Assembly (NCBI GenBank): GCA_045602885.1
Contig: JAZSCJ010000101.1
Span: 1 to 6,290 of the forward strand
DNA length: 6,290 nt
Direction: 5' to 3'
Source: JAJPXI01 sp045602885
Lineage (GTDB): Bacteria > Bacillota > Clostridia > Oscillospirales > Oscillospiraceae
Below the pieces are notes generated by a model. It searched no databases. It worked only from the letters and a program-made list of their open reading frames with translations, and was not told the DNA's origin. Shown one piece after another: positions 6,130-6,290 of the stretch. Position 1 is the stretch's first letter, and each line of letters opens with the position of its first letter. A program made the position numbers and the translations under genes.

Positions 6130-6158
6130 AGCATACCCCAAAACCGGCCGGGAATCAA
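6130..6158 (-). promoter_or_regulatory. Probable promoter of the five-gene operon, with a dyad over the -10
   Basis: The minus strand reads TTGATT (6158-6153), a 17-bp spacer, then TATGCT (6135-6130). This is 4/6 at each hexamer with ideal spacing, so a moderate sigma-A promoter. Transcription would start near 6123, about 35 nt before the ATG at 6088. A 13-bp interrupted palindrome, GGTAT-AGC-ATACC (6125-6137), sits on the -10 box and could be an operator. No terminator was seen between the right-edge gene (stop at 6198) and this site, so read-through from upstream is also possible. Confidence 0.5.
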
Positions 6159-6197
6159 CCGTTGCGTCAGATTTTGTCTTGCGGCGTTCTCATCGGC

Positions 6198-6290
6198 TTA
6201 CTGTGCAGAGGGAGCCTTCTTTCGCCAAAGCAGTCCCAGCCCCAGCCCCAAAAGGGAAACCACGATCCCTACAACGGCATAGGCAACGTT
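6198..6290 (-). CDS. C-terminal end of an unidentified membrane protein (5' end outside window)
   Basis: From the right edge, a minus-strand frame reads 30 codons to a TAA at 6198-6200. The peptide NVAYAVVGIVVSLLGLGL continues as GLLWRKKAPSAQ. It is a single strongly hydrophobic helix followed by a basic WRKK stop-transfer cluster, so the C-terminus is probably a membrane segment with a short cytosolic tail. No LPXTG motif is visible in the part present. There is no methionine in it, so it is easy to miss. It lies 109 bases upstream of the ThrE start on the same strand. No family can be named from 30 residues. Confidence 0.6.
   Translation of the reverse strand, partial: NVAYAVVGIVVSLLGLGLGLLWRKKAPSAQ

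Noticed and set aside
6144..6151. Palindrome CCGGCCGG within the spacer of the operon promoter.
   Set aside because: An 8-bp GC palindrome is too short and low in complexity to claim as a regulator site; the dyad over the -10 is the better candidate.

Overview
The window reads as part of a Gram-positive Firmicutes chromosome. The coding DNA is fairly GC-rich while the intergenic stretches are AT-rich. The evidence is AGGAGG-type ribosome binding sites, two short lipoproteins with LxGC lipoboxes, a split ThrE-type exporter and a DUF4358-like lipoprotein. A high-GC clostridial lineage (Oscillospiraceae-like) is the best guess. This is inference from protein style, not from a marker gene.

Layout, left to right. 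The left edge holds the 3' end of an Obg-type GTPase gene on the plus strand. It converges on a large methyl-accepting chemotaxis protein (MCP) gene on the minus strand, and a GC-rich hairpin with T tracts on both sides sits between them. The MCP gene has its own strong sigma-A-like promoter (TTTACA, 17 bp, TGC-TATAAT). To the right, and also on the minus strand, lies a compact run of five genes transcribed right to left: ThrE N-terminal-type protein, small ThrE_2-type membrane protein, YjjG-like HAD phosphatase, SGNH/GDSL-hydrolase lipoprotein, DUF4358-like lipoprotein. Three of the four junctions are 4-bp ATGA stop/start overlaps; the fourth is either ATGA or a 2-nt gap. This indicates one translationally coupled operon. 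It starts at a plausible promoter near 6130-6158 and ends at a strong hairpin at 2806-2842. At the right edge is the last 30 codons of another minus-strand gene, ending in a membrane helix with a basic tail.

How the genes may work together. The two ThrE proteins are complementary halves of one small-solute exporter. The HAD enzyme is a cytosolic phosphatase, probably acting on nucleotides. The last two products are predicted to be anchored to the outer face of the membrane, one of them an esterase-type hydrolase. The operon therefore joins export, a cytosolic phosphatase and surface lipoproteins, and no pathway is obvious from sequence alone. The MCP is a separate transcription unit.

I see no CRISPR array, insertion sequence, phage module or toxin-antitoxin pair, and nothing that clearly amounts to a new system. 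The best leads are the conserved-looking five-gene operon, a plus-strand terminator with no plus-strand gene to serve, a dyad over the operon's -10 box, and a tRNA/tmRNA-like T-arm just after obg.
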